Origin: Bacteroidales bacterium
Lineage (GTDB): Bacteria > Bacteroidota > Bacteroidia > Bacteroidales > ML635J-15
DNA length: 6,117 nucleotides
NCBI GenBank assembly: GCA_028697515.1
Contig: JAQVEY010000129.1
Coordinates: 1-6,117, forward strand
Direction: 5' to 3'
The position numbers were made by a program, and so were the translations under genes. Shown piece after piece: positions 5,561 to 6,117 of this stretch. Below the pieces are notes generated by a model. It did not search any database. It saw only the letters and a program-made list of their open reading frames with translations, and was not told the DNA's origin. Each line of letters opens with the position of its first letter. Position 1 is the first letter of the stretch.

Positions 5561-5621
5561 TAAAGCAACTCAATTTATTTCTTTATTCCTAGAAATGTCC
5601 TTACTATCCGAAATCCAGTAA
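5510..5621. repeat. Junction duplication, copy B
   Basis: This is the second copy of the peptidase/FGE tail-to-tail junction (see 4905-5015). Here the FGE side is intact and the peptidase side is the truncated one, the mirror of copy A. Exact matching is strongest from the peptidase stop into the FGE 3' end. Confidence 0.88.
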
Positions 5622-6117
5622 CATTATCTCTATAATTTCTATCAACTGTTTTTGACGCTTCATCAGGACTCGTGTTGAGCCATGAGTAAGTCATTATTTT
5701 TGCAGTTTCGTAATCATTTGTACTTACTAATTCCGCTGCATTGCCATACAAATTATAAAGGCCAAAAAGATTAGGCTTTCCGCTTTTTACTTTTTGTGGT
5801 CGAATTGGTGATAAACCTTGGATGTTGTTCCCTGTTCCTGAATATGCTACATATGCCCATTCAATCTCAAGAGCTAACCTGTATACGACCAAATATTCCT
5901 TATTTTTGTTCTTTTCGTTTTCTTTTTTGCTTCTCCACCAGCAATAATACATAGCTGAAGTGTAATTGACACCGGTTACGGGATAATTATCAAAGGCTTT
6001 GTCAGTAAAATAGTTTTCAAACTCAGGATTGTCTTTCCAGACTGAAATGTCTATAAGATTATCAAATATTTCGGAATACTTTATGTTTATAATTTTGTAA
6101 TTACCCTCTTTGTCTTT
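5575..6117 (-). CDS. Partial FGE/SUMF1-fold protein, GldK/GldJ-like (C-terminal 180 residues)
   Basis: The frame is open from the stop at 5575-5577 to the window edge, so the gene's start lies outside. The ATG at 5950-5952 is internal (residue 56 of the visible part), since family sequence continues upstream of it. Visible landmarks in order are: ISVWKDN, FDNYPVTGVNYTSAMYYCWW (about 42-61), the degenerate YRLALEIEWAYVAYSG (79-94) where the family has RLPTEAEWEYAARGG, LFGLYNLYGNAAELVS (117-132) for GLYDMSGNVWEWVSD, and the terminal GFRIVRT. The catalytic cysteine pair of true formylglycine-generating enzymes is not seen in the C-terminal part, which argues for a structural or binding role, as in the gliding/T9SS lipoproteins GldK and GldJ. 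The missing N-terminus prevents deciding between those and an orphan SUMF1-domain protein. Confidence 0.85.
   Translation of the reverse strand, partial: KDKEGNYKIINIKYSEIFDNLIDISVWKDNPEFENYFTDKAFDNYPVTGVNYTSAMYYCWWRSKKENEKNKNKEYLVVYRLALEIEWAYVAYSGTGNNIQGLSPIRPQKVKSGKPNLFGLYNLYGNAAELVSTNDYETAKIMTYSWLNTSPDEASKTVDRNYRDNVTGFRIVRTFLGIKK

Noticed and set aside
5950..5952. ATG as the start of the FGE-fold gene
   Set aside because: The same frame continues upstream to the window edge with clear family motifs (FDNYPVTGVNYTSA), so this methionine is internal.

Overview
The window looks like AT-rich chromosomal DNA from a member of the Bacteroidota. Three things support this: a secreted protein with a C-terminal tail resembling the type IX secretion (T9SS) type A sorting domain, -7 boxes of the TAnnTTTG type just upstream of two genes with almost no Shine-Dalgarno signal, and a partial gene for a formylglycine-generating-enzyme (FGE/SUMF1) fold of the kind seen in GldK/GldJ-like proteins. 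The genus cannot be told from the sequence.

Layout. Bases 1-312 carry no gene I can support. Bases 313-1782 are a complete IS3-family insertion sequence of 1470 bp. It has 28-bp imperfect terminal inverted repeats, orfA and orfB overlapping by ATGA, and an A-AAA-AAG slippery site that would give an OrfAB fusion by -1 frameshifting. No target duplication is visible. After a non-coding AT-rich gap, 2068-3588 encodes a 506-residue exported protein built of two similar modules of about 175-180 residues plus a T9SS tail. Bases 3696-4955 encode a complete exported M28-family zinc peptidase with all metal ligands present. At the right edge, on the minus strand, lies the 3' part of an FGE-fold gene that continues beyond the window.

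The most unusual region is 4905-5621. The junction where the peptidase and the FGE gene meet tail to tail occurs twice, about 605 bp apart (4905-5015 and 5510-5621). The first copy has the intact peptidase and a frameshifted scrap of the FGE 3' end. The second has a scrap of a diverged peptidase 3' end and the intact FGE 3' end. Between them sit 494 bp of non-coding DNA. This holds a large branched imperfect hairpin (about 5142-5335) followed by a second hairpin (5333-5370), probably an interspersed repeat or a structured RNA/DNA element. The peptidase-tail scrap shows codon-wise divergence, so a second peptidase paralogue probably once lay here and was mostly replaced or deleted.

Functionally, the peptidase and the T9SS-tail protein are both envelope or extracellular proteins but have separate putative promoters, and nothing shows that they act together. 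I do not see a defence system, CRISPR array, tRNA or rRNA. The material worth following up is the rearranged junction and the structured element inside it.
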